Below, in pieces: positions 1-6,502 of a stretch of 15,534 bases of DNA. The stretch comes from Frankiales bacterium (GTDB taxonomy: Bacteria > Actinomycetota > Actinomycetes > Mycobacteriales > SCTD01), in contig JAODNS010000278.1 in NCBI GenBank assembly GCA_025465145.1, forward strand, positions 1-15,534, written 5' to 3'. The translations under genes were made by a program, and so were the position numbers. Each line of letters opens with the position of its first letter. Within the stretch, counting starts at the first letter, position 1. Under the pieces are notes generated by a model. It saw nothing but the letters and a program-made list of their open reading frames with translations, had not been told where the DNA came from and did no database searches.

Positions 1-150
1 AGCCCCAGCCCGTCCGCCAGCCCCAGCCCGTCCGCCAGCCCCAGCCCGTCGGCCAGCCCCAGCCCGTCGGCCAGCCCGAGCCCGTCGGCCAGCCCGAGCC
101 CGTCTCCGAGCGCGTCCGCCAGCCCCAGCCCGTCCGCGAGCCCGTCGCCG
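1..150 (+). repeat. 18-bp tandem repeat encoding SPSPSA
   Basis: Units of 18 bp (AGCCCCAGCCCGTCSGCC type) start at 1, 19, 37, 55, 73 and 91, followed by a degenerate 12-bp unit at 109, another full unit at 121 and a partial one at 139. Units 1-2 and units 3-4 are identical pairs. Later differences are mostly third-position changes, so the Ser-Pro-Ser-Pro-Ser-Ala peptide is maintained. The array is cut by the window edge, so the copy number is unknown. It encodes an extended linker of the kind found in wall-spanning actinobacterial surface proteins, and such arrays can change length by slippage. Confidence 0.85.
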
Positions 151-690
151 GTGCCGGTCGCCACAACGGCCACCTTCCACCTGTCACCCGGCGGCCTCGT
201 GGACGCGGCTCCCGCTACCGGGTCGGTCGCCCTCGCCCGCGGGGGCGTCGTCACGTTCGACCGCGTCACCGACACGTCTCTCACGCTGACCGGCGACCCG
301 GCGTTCACGGCGTACGTCAACCCGCAGAGCGCCACCGGCAACGCCGACGTCACCGCACGGCTGCTCGACTGCGCAGCCACCTGCACGGTGCTGGCCAGCG
401 GCACGGTGAACCTCGACCACGGGACCCAGTTCGTCGCGGTCACGGCCACGCTCACGCAGACGGCGCCCGGACAGACCGTGGCGCCGGGGGACACGCTCCG
501 ACTGGAGCTCGCCCTGCCAGATCGCTCCAGCGTGAAGAGCGACGTCCTCGTGGGGTACGGGACCGACCGCGACAGCACGCTGCGGATCCCCGCCGTCGTC
601 TCCCCGTCCCCCGCGCTGGTCCGCGTCCCGCTCGCCGCCGTGGCCCTGGTGATCGTCCCGGTCGCGCGTCGGAGGCGGCGTCGCCGGTAG
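1..690 (+). CDS. Secreted/surface protein with SPSPSA linker and C-terminal membrane anchor (5' partial)
   Basis: The reading frame is open from base 1 to the TAG at 688-690, so the start and any signal peptide lie outside the window; 229 residues are visible. Residues 1-50 are a low-complexity Ser/Pro/Ala linker. Residues about 55-195 form a beta-rich globular segment with two close cysteines (DCAATC), compatible with an extracellular domain. The end is a short hydrophobic helix (about residues 203-222, LVRVPLAAVALVIVPVA) followed by seven arginines. This is the layout of a single-pass anchor with a positive-inside tail. No LPXTG sortase motif precedes the helix, so covalent wall anchoring is not supported. 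I do not recognise the domain family. The hisD start lies 37 bp downstream and the gene is probably not functionally related to histidine synthesis. The coding assignment is firm; the function is unknown. Confidence 0.75.
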   Translation, partial: SPSPSASPSPSASPSPSASPSPSASPSPSASPSPSPSASASPSPSASPSPVPVATTATFHLSPGGLVDAAPATGSVALARGGVVTFDRVTDTSLTLTGDPAFTAYVNPQSATGNADVTARLLDCAATCTVLASGTVNLDHGTQFVAVTATLTQTAPGQTVAPGDTLRLELALPDRSSVKSDVLVGYGTDRDSTLRIPAVVSPSPALVRVPLAAVALVIVPVARRRRRRR

Positions 691-693
691 GAT
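688..693 (+). promoter_or_regulatory. Candidate -10 element for hisD (TAGGAT)
   Basis: TAGGAT fits the actinobacterial TANNNT -10 pattern and overlaps the stop codon of the upstream gene. It would place transcription start near base 700, about 28 nt before the hisD GTG. I see no convincing -35 hexamer 16-18 bp upstream. A strong ribosome site, GAGGAG at 717-722, lies 5 nt before the hisD start. The call is inference from pattern and position only. Confidence 0.4.
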
Positions 694-727
694 CGCTGCG
701 ACCGCGCCGTCCTGCCGAGGAGTTCCC

Positions 728-2011
728 GTGCTGACCCGCATCGACCTGCGCGGTCGCCGCTCCGAGGACCCGCTGCCGCTCCTGCCGCGCGCCGAGCTCG
801 ACGTCGCCGCCGCCGTGGAGCAGGTGCGCCCGGTCGTCGCGGCGGTGCGCGACCACGGCGCCGACGCCGTCCGCGAGGCGACGGAGCGCTTCGACGGCGT
901 ACGGCTGACCGCGCTGCGCGTCCCGGCGCAGGCGCTCACGCACGCGCTTGACCAGCTGGACCCCGCCGTCCGCGCCGCGCTGGAGGAGGCGGTCCGCCGC
1001 GCCCGCACCGTCGCCACCGCGCAGTTGCGCGACGACGTCGTCGTCGACGTGGTGGAAGGCGCGACGGTCACCGAGCGCTGGGTGCCCGTGGGCCGCGTGG
1101 GCCTCTACGTCCCCGGCGGGCTGGTCGCGTACCCGAGCAGTGTCGTGATGAACGTGATCCCCGCGCTGGTCGCCGGCGTCGGCAGCCTCGCCGTGTCCAG
1201 TCCGCCGCAGGAGGACGGCCTGCCGCACCCCGCCGTCATGGCCGCCTGTGCCCTGCTGAGCATCGACGAGGTCTACGCGGTCGGCGGCGCGCAGGCGGTG
1301 GCGATGTTCGCCTACGGCACCGACGAGTGCCGGCGCGTCGACGTCATCACCGGCCCTGGCAACGTCTACGTCGCCGCCGCCAAGCGGCTCGTCCAGGGCC
1401 GCGTCGGCATCGACTCCGAGGCCGGTCCGACAGAGATCGGCATCCTCGCCGACGACACCGCGACCGCGGCGTTCGTGGCTGCCGACCTGGTGGCGCAGGC
1501 CGAGCACGACCCGCTGGCCGCCTGCCTGCTGGTGACCCCGTCGGTCGAGCTGCTCGACGCGGTCGACGTCGAGGTGGACAAGCAGGTGGCCGCGACCCGG
1601 CACCGCGAACGCGTCGAGACGGCGCTGGCCGGCCAGTCCGCGTACGTCCTCGTCGACGACCTCGACCACGGGCTGGAGGTGGTCGACGCGTGGGCGGCTG
1701 AGCACCTCGAGGTCGTCACCGCCGACGCCCCCGAGCGAGCGCGGCGGGTCCGCAACGCCGGGGCCGTCTTCATCGGCAGCTTCACCCCCGTCTCGCTCGG
1801 CGACTACCTGGCCGGGTCCAACCACGTGCTGCCGACCGGCGGCACGGCCCGGTTCAGCAGCGGGCTGTCCGCGCACTCGTTCCTCAAGCGGATGTCGCTG
1901 GTGGAGTACTCCGCCGAGGCGCTCGCCACCGTCGCGCCGCACGTCACCGCCCTCGGCGGGGCCGAGGACCTGGCCGCCCACGTGGAGGCCGTGCAGGTAC
2001 GGCAGAGGTGA
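728..2011 (+). CDS. hisD: Histidinol dehydrogenase
   Basis: This enzyme catalyses the last two steps of histidine synthesis, the NAD-dependent oxidation of L-histidinol to L-histidine, in the cytoplasm as a zinc homodimer. The protein has 427 residues, normal for the family. Visible signatures are the family pattern around GPGNVYVAAAKRLV (GPGN at 209-212), the metal-ligand motif QAEHD (Q257, H260), the catalytic Glu-His pair E325-H326 in AAEHLE, the third metal ligand D359 in LGDYLAG, and the C-terminal His ligand H418 in AAHVEAV. All expected catalytic and zinc residues are present. The GTG start at 728 is preceded by GAGGAG at 717-722 with 5-nt spacing, and the N-terminus matches the family. 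Its stop overlaps the hisC start by 4 nt (GTGA), so it is the first gene of a coupled hisDC pair. Confidence 0.97.
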   Translation: MLTRIDLRGRRSEDPLPLLPRAELDVAAAVEQVRPVVAAVRDHGADAVREATERFDGVRLTALRVPAQALTHALDQLDPAVRAALEEAVRRARTVATAQLRDDVVVDVVEGATVTERWVPVGRVGLYVPGGLVAYPSSVVMNVIPALVAGVGSLAVSSPPQEDGLPHPAVMAACALLSIDEVYAVGGAQAVAMFAYGTDECRRVDVITGPGNVYVAAAKRLVQGRVGIDSEAGPTEIGILADDTATAAFVAADLVAQAEHDPLAACLLVTPSVELLDAVDVEVDKQVAATRHRERVETALAGQSAYVLVDDLDHGLEVVDAWAAEHLEVVTADAPERARRVRNAGAVFIGSFTPVSLGDYLAGSNHVLPTGGTARFSSGLSAHSFLKRMSLVEYSAEALATVAPHVTALGGAEDLAAHVEAVQVRQR

Positions 2012-3087
2012 CGCTGCCGGTCCGGCGCGACCTCGTCGGCAAGTCGCCGTACGGGGCGCCGCAGCTGCCGGACGCGGTGCAGCTCAACGTCAACGAGAAC
2101 CCGTTCCCCCCGTCGGCCGGCCTCGTCGCCGACCTGCAGCGCGCGGTGGGCGAGGCAGCCGCGACGCTGAACCGGTACCCGGACCGGGAGGCCGTCGCGC
2201 TGCGGACGGACCTGGCGGAGTACCTGTCGAAGCAGACCGGCGTGCCGCTCGCGGTCGAGCGGGTGTGGGCGGCGAACGGCTCCAACGAGGTGCTGCAGCA
2301 GGTCCTGCAGGCGTTCGGCGGACCGGGCCGCACCGCCCTCGGCTTCGAGCCGTCGTACTCGATGCACCCCGTGCTCGCCGCCGGCACGAGCACCGCTTGG
2401 ACCGGTGTCCCGCGCCGCGCCGACTTCACCGTCGACGTCGAGCTCGCCCTGCAGGCGGTGGAGCAGCACCGGCCGGACGTCGTCTTCCTCACGACCCCCA
2501 ACAACCCGACCGGCACCTCCACCCCGCTGGAGGTCGTCGACGCCCTGTGCGCCGCCACCTCCGGTGTGGTCGTCGTCGACGAGGCGTACGCGGAGTTCAG
2601 CGACCGGCCGTCAGCCGTGACGCTGCTGGACCAGCACCCGCGGCTGCTCGTCAGCCGGACGATGAGCAAGGCCTTCGCGATGGCCGGGGCGCGACTGGGC
2701 TACCTCGCCGCATCCGCCGAGGTCGTCGACGTGCTTCGGCTGGTGCGGCTGCCGTACCACCTGTCCGCGCTGACGCAGGCCGCGGCGCGGACGGCGCTGG
2801 CGCACACCGACGAGCTGCTCGCCACCGTGGAGGAGGTCAAGCGGCAGCGCGACAGGATCGTCAGCCGGGCCGCCGAGCTGGGGCTGATGACGGTGCCGAC
2901 GGACGCGAACTTCCTGCTGTTCGGGCTGTTCGACCACCCGGGCGCGACCTGGAAAGCCCTGCTGGACAGAGGAGTTCTCGTCCGCGACCTGTCCATCGGG
3001 CCGGGGCTCGCGGGTTGGCTGCGCGTCAACGCCGGCACCGAGGACGAGACGAGCGCCTTCCTCAGCGCGCTGGCCGAGGTGGTCTGA
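2008..3087 (+). CDS. hisC: Histidinol-phosphate aminotransferase
   Basis: This PLP-dependent class I/II (fold type I) aminotransferase converts imidazole-acetol phosphate and glutamate to histidinol phosphate. It is 359 residues long, typical for HisC. Seen in order: the substrate-side NENP motif at 29-32, TTPNNPTGT with N166 in the PLP-binding Asn-Pro motif, DEAY at 191-194 (PLP-binding Asp and Tyr), and SRTMSKAF with the Schiff-base lysine K221, followed by the GARLGYL segment. The GTG start at 2008 lies inside the hisD stop (GTGA), indicating translational coupling. The last 26 bp overlap the 3' end of the convergent transporter gene at 3062-3919. Actinobacteria can carry related aromatic aminotransferases (PatA), but the position directly after hisD supports HisC. 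Confidence 0.95.
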   Translation: MTLPVRRDLVGKSPYGAPQLPDAVQLNVNENPFPPSAGLVADLQRAVGEAAATLNRYPDREAVALRTDLAEYLSKQTGVPLAVERVWAANGSNEVLQQVLQAFGGPGRTALGFEPSYSMHPVLAAGTSTAWTGVPRRADFTVDVELALQAVEQHRPDVVFLTTPNNPTGTSTPLEVVDALCAATSGVVVVDEAYAEFSDRPSAVTLLDQHPRLLVSRTMSKAFAMAGARLGYLAASAEVVDVLRLVRLPYHLSALTQAAARTALAHTDELLATVEEVKRQRDRIVSRAAELGLMTVPTDANFLLFGLFDHPGATWKALLDRGVLVRDLSIGPGLAGWLRVNAGTEDETSAFLSALAEVV

Positions 3088-3919
3088 CCACCAGCGCCAC
3101 CCCGACGGCGGCCACGACGACGCCCACGAGCGACAGCGGCGCGAGCCGCTCCCCGAACAGCAGGTACGCCTCGACGGCGGTCGCCGGCGGGACCAGGTAC
3201 AGCAGGCTCGACACGCTGCTGGCCGTGCCCGACCGCAGCAGCACGAGCAGCAGCAGCACGGCGCCGATCGACAGCACCAGCACGAGCCAGACCAGCGCCC
3301 CGACGAACCTGCCGGTCCACGCGATCCGCCCTGGCTCGACGAGCAGCGAGAGCACGAGCAGCACGACCGTCGCGGCGGCGTACTGCACCGCCGTGCCCCA
3401 CAGCAGCGGGATCCCGTCGCCGTGCCGCTTCTGCCAGAGCGTCCCGGCGGTGCCGCCGGCCAGCGCGACCAGGCAGGCCAGCACCCCCACCACCGGCACC
3501 GTGCCGCCCAGTGCCGGGCCGAGGACGAGGCACACGCCGACGAGGCCGAAGACGAGGCCGGCCCACTGCCGGCGCAGCAGCCGCTCGTCGAGCAAGCGCA
3601 CGGCCAGCGCCGCGACGAGCACCGGCTGCAGGCTGACGACGACCGCCGAGATGCCCGCCGGGATGCCGCGGGAGATGGCCCAGAAGACGCCGCCCAGGTA
3701 GGCCGCGTGCAGCAGCAGTCCCGACACCGCAGCCCGGCGCGCCTGCTCCAGCGTCACCCTCGTCCGCACAGCCGCCGCGGCGGCGGCGAGCACGGCTGCG
3801 GCCAGCGCCAGCCGGACCGCCAGGAACAGGAAGGGGTCCGCGTAGGGCAGCCCGTACCGCGCGCCGACGAAGCCGGTGCTCCACAGGAGCACGAACACGG
3901 CAGGCGCAGCCGCGCGCAT
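3062..3919 (-). CDS. EamA-family (DMT) transporter
   Basis: This 285-residue membrane protein belongs to the drug/metabolite transporter superfamily. It shows about ten hydrophobic helices in two related halves. The first half opens with FVLLWSTGFVGARYGLPYADP, the WG/STGF-type start typical of EamA repeats, and has SLQPVLVAALAVRLLDERL near its end. The second half ends in SSLLYLVPPATAVEAYLLFGERL. The ALxPxxxxLxAxxxLxE pattern in both halves is the family hallmark. The ATG start (3919 down to 3917) is chosen because the hydrophobic N-terminus begins right there; a GTG 18 bp upstream (3937) is also possible. It is transcribed against the his genes, overlaps the hisC end by 26 bp and starts 54 bp from hisB. 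Substrate cannot be told; export of a small metabolite or amino acid is the usual role. Confidence 0.9.
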   Translation of the reverse strand: MRAAAPAVFVLLWSTGFVGARYGLPYADPFLFLAVRLALAAAVLAAAAAAVRTRVTLEQARRAAVSGLLLHAAYLGGVFWAISRGIPAGISAVVVSLQPVLVAALAVRLLDERLLRRQWAGLVFGLVGVCLVLGPALGGTVPVVGVLACLVALAGGTAGTLWQKRHGDGIPLLWGTAVQYAAATVVLLVLSLLVEPGRIAWTGRFVGALVWLVLVLSIGAVLLLLVLLRSGTASSVSSLLYLVPPATAVEAYLLFGERLAPLSLVGVVVAAVGVALVVRPPRPAR

Positions 3920-3961
3920 GCTCCAGCTCTCCCGCACGCGGGGGAGCGTAGGTGGCCCGCA

Positions 3962-3967
3962 TAGCCT
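3962..3967 (+). promoter_or_regulatory. Candidate -10 of a leaderless hisB promoter (TAGCCT)
   Basis: TAGCCT ends 6 nt before the hisB ATG at 3974, so transcription would begin at or next to the start codon. No Shine-Dalgarno sequence lies in the intervening bases (GGGGTC). Leaderless mRNAs with TANNNT boxes at this distance are common in actinobacteria. A promoter is needed here because the upstream minus-strand transporter separates hisB from hisC. A short inverted repeat, CCCGC-AC-GCGGG, at 3931-3942 in the divergent gap could be an operator. No -35 consensus is evident. Confidence 0.5.
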
Positions 3968-3973
3968 GGGGTC

Positions 3974-4561
3974 ATGAGCCGCACTGCGCTGGTCGAGCGC
4001 CGAACGAAGGAGAGCAGCGTCCGGGTCGAGCTCGACCTCGACGGCACCGGGCAGGCCAGTTCCGACACCGGCGTCCCGTTCTTCGACCACATGGTCGCTC
4101 AGCTCGGCAAGCACGGCGGCTTCGATCTGGCCGTCGTCACCAAGGGTGACCTCGAGGTCGACGCGCACCACACCGTCGAAGACACGTCGCTGGCGATCGG
4201 GCAGGCGCTCAAGGACGCGCTCGGTGACAAGGCGGGCATCCGCCGGTTCGGCGACGCGCTGGTGCCGCTCGACGAGTGCCTGGTCCAGGCCGCCGTGGAC
4301 CTGTCCGGCCGGCCGTACGTCGTGCACGAGGAGCCCGAGATCGTCGAGCTCATCGGCTCCTACGACACGACCCTGACCCGGCACATCTGGGAGTCGATCG
4401 TCGCGACCGCCGACATCTGCCTGCACGTCCGGGTGCTGTCCGGCCGCAACGCGCACCACGTGGTCGAGGCGCAGTTCAAGGCGGTCGCGCGGGCGCTGCG
4501 CGACGCGGTCGCCCTGGACGCGCGGGTCACCGGCATCCCCAGCACGAAGGGCTCGCTGTAG
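3974..4561 (+). CDS. hisB: Imidazoleglycerol-phosphate dehydratase
   Basis: HisB dehydrates imidazole glycerol phosphate to imidazole acetol phosphate (step six of histidine synthesis); the family forms a Mn-containing 24-mer in the cytoplasm. At 195 residues this is the monofunctional form without the histidinol-phosphatase domain. Both metal-binding motifs are visible: HHTVED at 65-70 and the second-repeat HHVVE (H161, H162, E165). Also present are FFDHM at 36-40, the PLDECLVQAAVDLSGRPY segment and the C-terminal PSTKG motif. The ATG is chosen from the family N-terminus (SRTALVERRTKES) and the -10-like box 6 nt upstream. The stop shares one base with the following microprotein start (TAGTG). 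No histidinol-phosphate phosphatase gene is visible in this window, so that step must be encoded elsewhere. Confidence 0.97.
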   Translation: MSRTALVERRTKESSVRVELDLDGTGQASSDTGVPFFDHMVAQLGKHGGFDLAVVTKGDLEVDAHHTVEDTSLAIGQALKDALGDKAGIRRFGDALVPLDECLVQAAVDLSGRPYVVHEEPEIVELIGSYDTTLTRHIWESIVATADICLHVRVLSGRNAHHVVEAQFKAVARALRDAVALDARVTGIPSTKGSL

Positions 4562-4641
4562 TGATCTGGGCCCTGTACGTGCTGTTCCTCGCCGGCGGCT
4601 TCACCGGCGTCTCCTGGGCGTGGCGGGCCTGGCGGCCGTGA
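4561..4641 (+). CDS. 26-residue predicted membrane microprotein between hisB and hisH
   Basis: A GTG overlapping the last base of the hisB stop opens a 26-codon frame. It ends in TGA at 4639-4641, which itself overlaps the hisH GTG by 4 nt. The peptide (begins MIWALYVLFLAGG, ends WAWRAWRP) has one hydrophobic stretch at residues 2-20, four tryptophans and a basic end, consistent with a single membrane-spanning or membrane-surface helix. The frame fills the hisB-hisH gap exactly with coupled junctions on both sides, which argues for real translation or at least a coupling role. No known domain is recognised. It could instead act purely as a translational bridge that carries ribosomes from hisB to hisH. 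Confidence 0.6.
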   Translation: MIWALYVLFLAGGFTGVSWAWRAWRP

Positions 4642-5243
4642 AGCAGGTCGTGGTCCTCGACTACGGCTCGGGCAACCTGCGCTCGGCCGAGCGCGCGCTG
4701 ATCCGCGCAGGTGCGGACGTGACCGTCACCGCCGACCTGGACGCGGCCGCCGGAGCGGACGGGCTGGTCGTCCCCGGCGTCGGTGCCTTCGCCGCGTGCA
4801 TGTCCGGCATCAACGCCGTCCGCGGCGGCACCGTGGTGTGGGACCGGCTGCGCAAGGGCCGCCCCGTGCTCGGCATCTGCGTCGGCATGCAGGTGCTGTA
4901 CGAGGTCGGCGACGAGCACGGCGAGCGCACCACCGGCCTCGGCGTCCTCGCCGGCGAGGTCACGCGCATCGAGGCCGACGTCGTGCCGCACATGGGCTGG
5001 AACACCGTCGAGCCACCGGCCGGCTCGGTGCTGTTCCAAGGCCTCGAGCAGGAGCGGTTCTACTTCGTGCACTCGTACGCCGCCCGCGACGCGCCGGACG
5101 CCTCCGTGACCTGGGCGACGCACGGCGACACCCGGTTCGCCGCCGCCGTCGAGCGCGGCCCGCTGTCGGCGACGCAGTTCCACCCCGAGAAGAGCGGCGA
5201 CGCCGGCGCCACCCTGCTCGCCAACTGGCTGGGCACGCTGTGA
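4638..5243 (+). CDS. hisH: Imidazole glycerol phosphate synthase, glutamine amidotransferase subunit
   Basis: HisH hydrolyses glutamine and passes ammonia to HisF, together making imidazole glycerol phosphate and AICAR. It is a class I (triad) amidotransferase of 201 residues, normal for HisH. Seen are the N-terminal VVLDYGSGNLRS, GVGAFAACM (the PGVGAF oxyanion-region motif), the nucleophile C81 in GICVGMQ, and the triad partners H182 and E184 in QFHPEKSG. GTG 4638 is chosen over the in-frame GTG at 4620 because it gives the usual short N-terminus before the first beta strand and a GTGA overlap with the preceding microprotein. Its partner hisF lies 2.5 kb downstream, separated by a pseudogene. 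The end overlaps the next gene by 4 nt. Confidence 0.96.
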   Translation: MKQVVVLDYGSGNLRSAERALIRAGADVTVTADLDAAAGADGLVVPGVGAFAACMSGINAVRGGTVVWDRLRKGRPVLGICVGMQVLYEVGDEHGERTTGLGVLAGEVTRIEADVVPHMGWNTVEPPAGSVLFQGLEQERFYFVHSYAARDAPDASVTWATHGDTRFAAAVERGPLSATQFHPEKSGDAGATLLANWLGTL

Positions 5244-5560
5244 GCAAGGAGCGCGCCCGCGCGCGGGAGGCCCGTGCGGCCGTCCGCGTCGCCGAGCGGG
5301 AGAAGGCGGCGAAGGCCCGTGCGCGGCAGGAGCGGCTCGCGGCGCTGAAGCCGACCGTGCCGACGATCCCCAAGCGGCAGCGGCGGTACGGCGCGATGCC
5401 GGTCCGCCAGCAGCTCGGCCTCGCGGCGGGGTGGTTCGCCGCGCAGTGGGTGTTCTGGCAGCTGACCGGCGACACCCGCTCGCGCCTCGGACTCGCGCTC
5501 GTGTCGCTGCTGGCGCTGCCGCTCGTCGTCGTGCTGGTACCGAGGAGAGGTCCCCGATGA
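5240..5560 (+). CDS. Conserved-position small membrane protein with charged N-terminal coil
   Basis: The 106-residue frame starts at GTG 5240 inside the hisH stop (GTGA) and ends in TGA 5558-5560, which overlaps the hisA ATG (ATGA). Residues 1-35 are almost entirely Arg, Lys, Glu and Ala (for example ARVAEREKAAKARARQE-like composition), predicting a long amphipathic or coiled helix. Residues about 57-75 and 82-100 are hydrophobic and look like two membrane helices joined by a short TGDTRSR turn, and the end is PRRGPR. No enzyme motif is visible. Coupling on both sides within hisH and hisA makes it a genuine operon member. Function is unknown; a membrane-tethering or scaffolding role for the His enzymes would be speculation. 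Confidence 0.8.
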   Translation: MSKERARAREARAAVRVAEREKAAKARARQERLAALKPTVPTIPKRQRRYGAMPVRQQLGLAAGWFAAQWVFWQLTGDTRSRLGLALVSLLALPLVVVLVPRRGPR

Positions 5561-6270
5561 CCCTGGAGCTGCTGCCCGCCGTCGACGTCGCCGACGGCCA
5601 GGCCGTGCGCCTCGTGCAGGGCGAGGCCGGCAGCGAGACGCCCTACGGCGACCCGCTCGAGGCCGCCCTGCAGTGGCAGCGCGACGGCGCGGAGTGGGTG
5701 CACCTGGTCGACCTCGACGCCGCCTTCGGCCGCGGGTCGAACCGCGAGCTGCTGGCCCGCGTCGTCGGTGAGCTCGACGTGCAGGTCGAGCTGTCCGGCG
5801 GCATCCGCGACGACGCCTCGCTGGAGGCCGCTCTCGCCACCGGCTGCCGCCGCGTCAACCTCGGCACGGCGGCGCTGGAGTCGCCGGAATGGGTGCGCTC
5901 GGCGATCGCGACGTACGGGGACCGCATCGCCGTCGGGCTGGACGTGCGCGGAACGACGCTGTCCGCCCGCGGCTGGACGCAGGACGGCGGCGAGCTGTTC
6001 GACGTGCTCGCCCGGCTGGACGCCGACGGCTGCGCCCGCTACGTCGTCACCGACGTGAAGCGCGACGGCACGCTCACCGGCCCGAACCTCGAGCTGCTCC
6101 GGCAGGTCACGGCGGCGACCGACCGGCCGGTCGTCGCGAGCGGCGGCGTCAGCTCACTGGCGGACCTGCGCGCCATCGCGACCGTGCCGGGGGTCGAGGG
6201 CGCCATCGTCGGCAAGGCGCTGTACGCCGGCGCGTTCACGTTGCCCGAGGCGCTGGCAAGCGTCCGCTAA
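5557..6270 (+). CDS. priA: Phosphoribosyl isomerase A (HisA, probably bifunctional HisA/TrpF)
   Basis: This (beta/alpha)8-barrel isomerase converts ProFAR to PRFAR in histidine synthesis. Actinobacterial PriA also isomerises phosphoribosyl anthranilate in tryptophan synthesis. The protein has 237 residues. Visible are LLPAVDVADGQAVRLVQG with catalytic D10 and R18, VELSGGIRDD (phosphate site in the first half), GLDVRG with D129, the PriA-type RGW segment (R138, W140) that handles both substrates, the second catalytic D166 in VVTDVKRDGT, and the ASGGVSS and GAIVGKALY phosphate-binding ends. ATG 5557 is chosen over an upstream in-frame GTG because it follows the strong GAGGAGAGG (5542-5550) and forms an ATGA overlap with the previous gene. 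hisA is an alternative symbol. Confidence 0.95.
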   Translation: MTLELLPAVDVADGQAVRLVQGEAGSETPYGDPLEAALQWQRDGAEWVHLVDLDAAFGRGSNRELLARVVGELDVQVELSGGIRDDASLEAALATGCRRVNLGTAALESPEWVRSAIATYGDRIAVGLDVRGTTLSARGWTQDGGELFDVLARLDADGCARYVVTDVKRDGTLTGPNLELLRQVTAATDRPVVASGGVSSLADLRAIATVPGVEGAIVGKALYAGAFTLPEALASVR

Positions 6271-6502
6271 CGCCCGCCGAGGCATCCAGCGGCGGTGCGC
6301 CCACCGCTTGTGCCAGCCGCTCGATGCGCACGTGGCCGTCGGCCATCAGGTGAGCGTGGAGCTGGCAGCAGCGGGCGCATGGCGGACAGGCCCCGGACAG
6401 CCGATCTGTGGACTGCTTGCCCCCTCGGAAGCGCGCACCGCGAAGCAGACCGGATACCCCTCTTGCCGGTCGGGCTTCACGCCTTGCTCTTCGCTGAGCC
6501 GC
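6271..6502. other. Non-coding stretch after hisA
   Basis: I see no supported gene in these 232 bp. A 6-bp GC hairpin with a 4-nt loop (GCGGTG 6292-6297, CACCGC 6302-6307) lies about 20 nt after the hisA stop. It could slow or end transcription but has no T-run. On the minus strand several short stretches read like protein without a usable start, including one near 6480-6505 (ERLSEEQGVKP). They may be decayed sequence continuing from the adjacent pseudogene. Confidence 0.4.

Noticed and set aside
1..150. Repeat array as CRISPR
   Set aside because: Units are contiguous, in-frame with a coding sequence and have no spacers.
3920..4459. Longer minus-strand reading frame extending the EamA transporter to 4459
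   Set aside because: The extension lies antisense to hisB and has the composition of a high-GC shadow; the hydrophobic transporter begins at the ATG at 3919.
6236..6346. Minus-strand 36-codon frame (starts MADGHVRIERL) overlapping the end of hisA
   Set aside because: It overlaps hisA antisense, has no ribosome site and no recognisable domain; at best decayed sequence beside the pseudogene.
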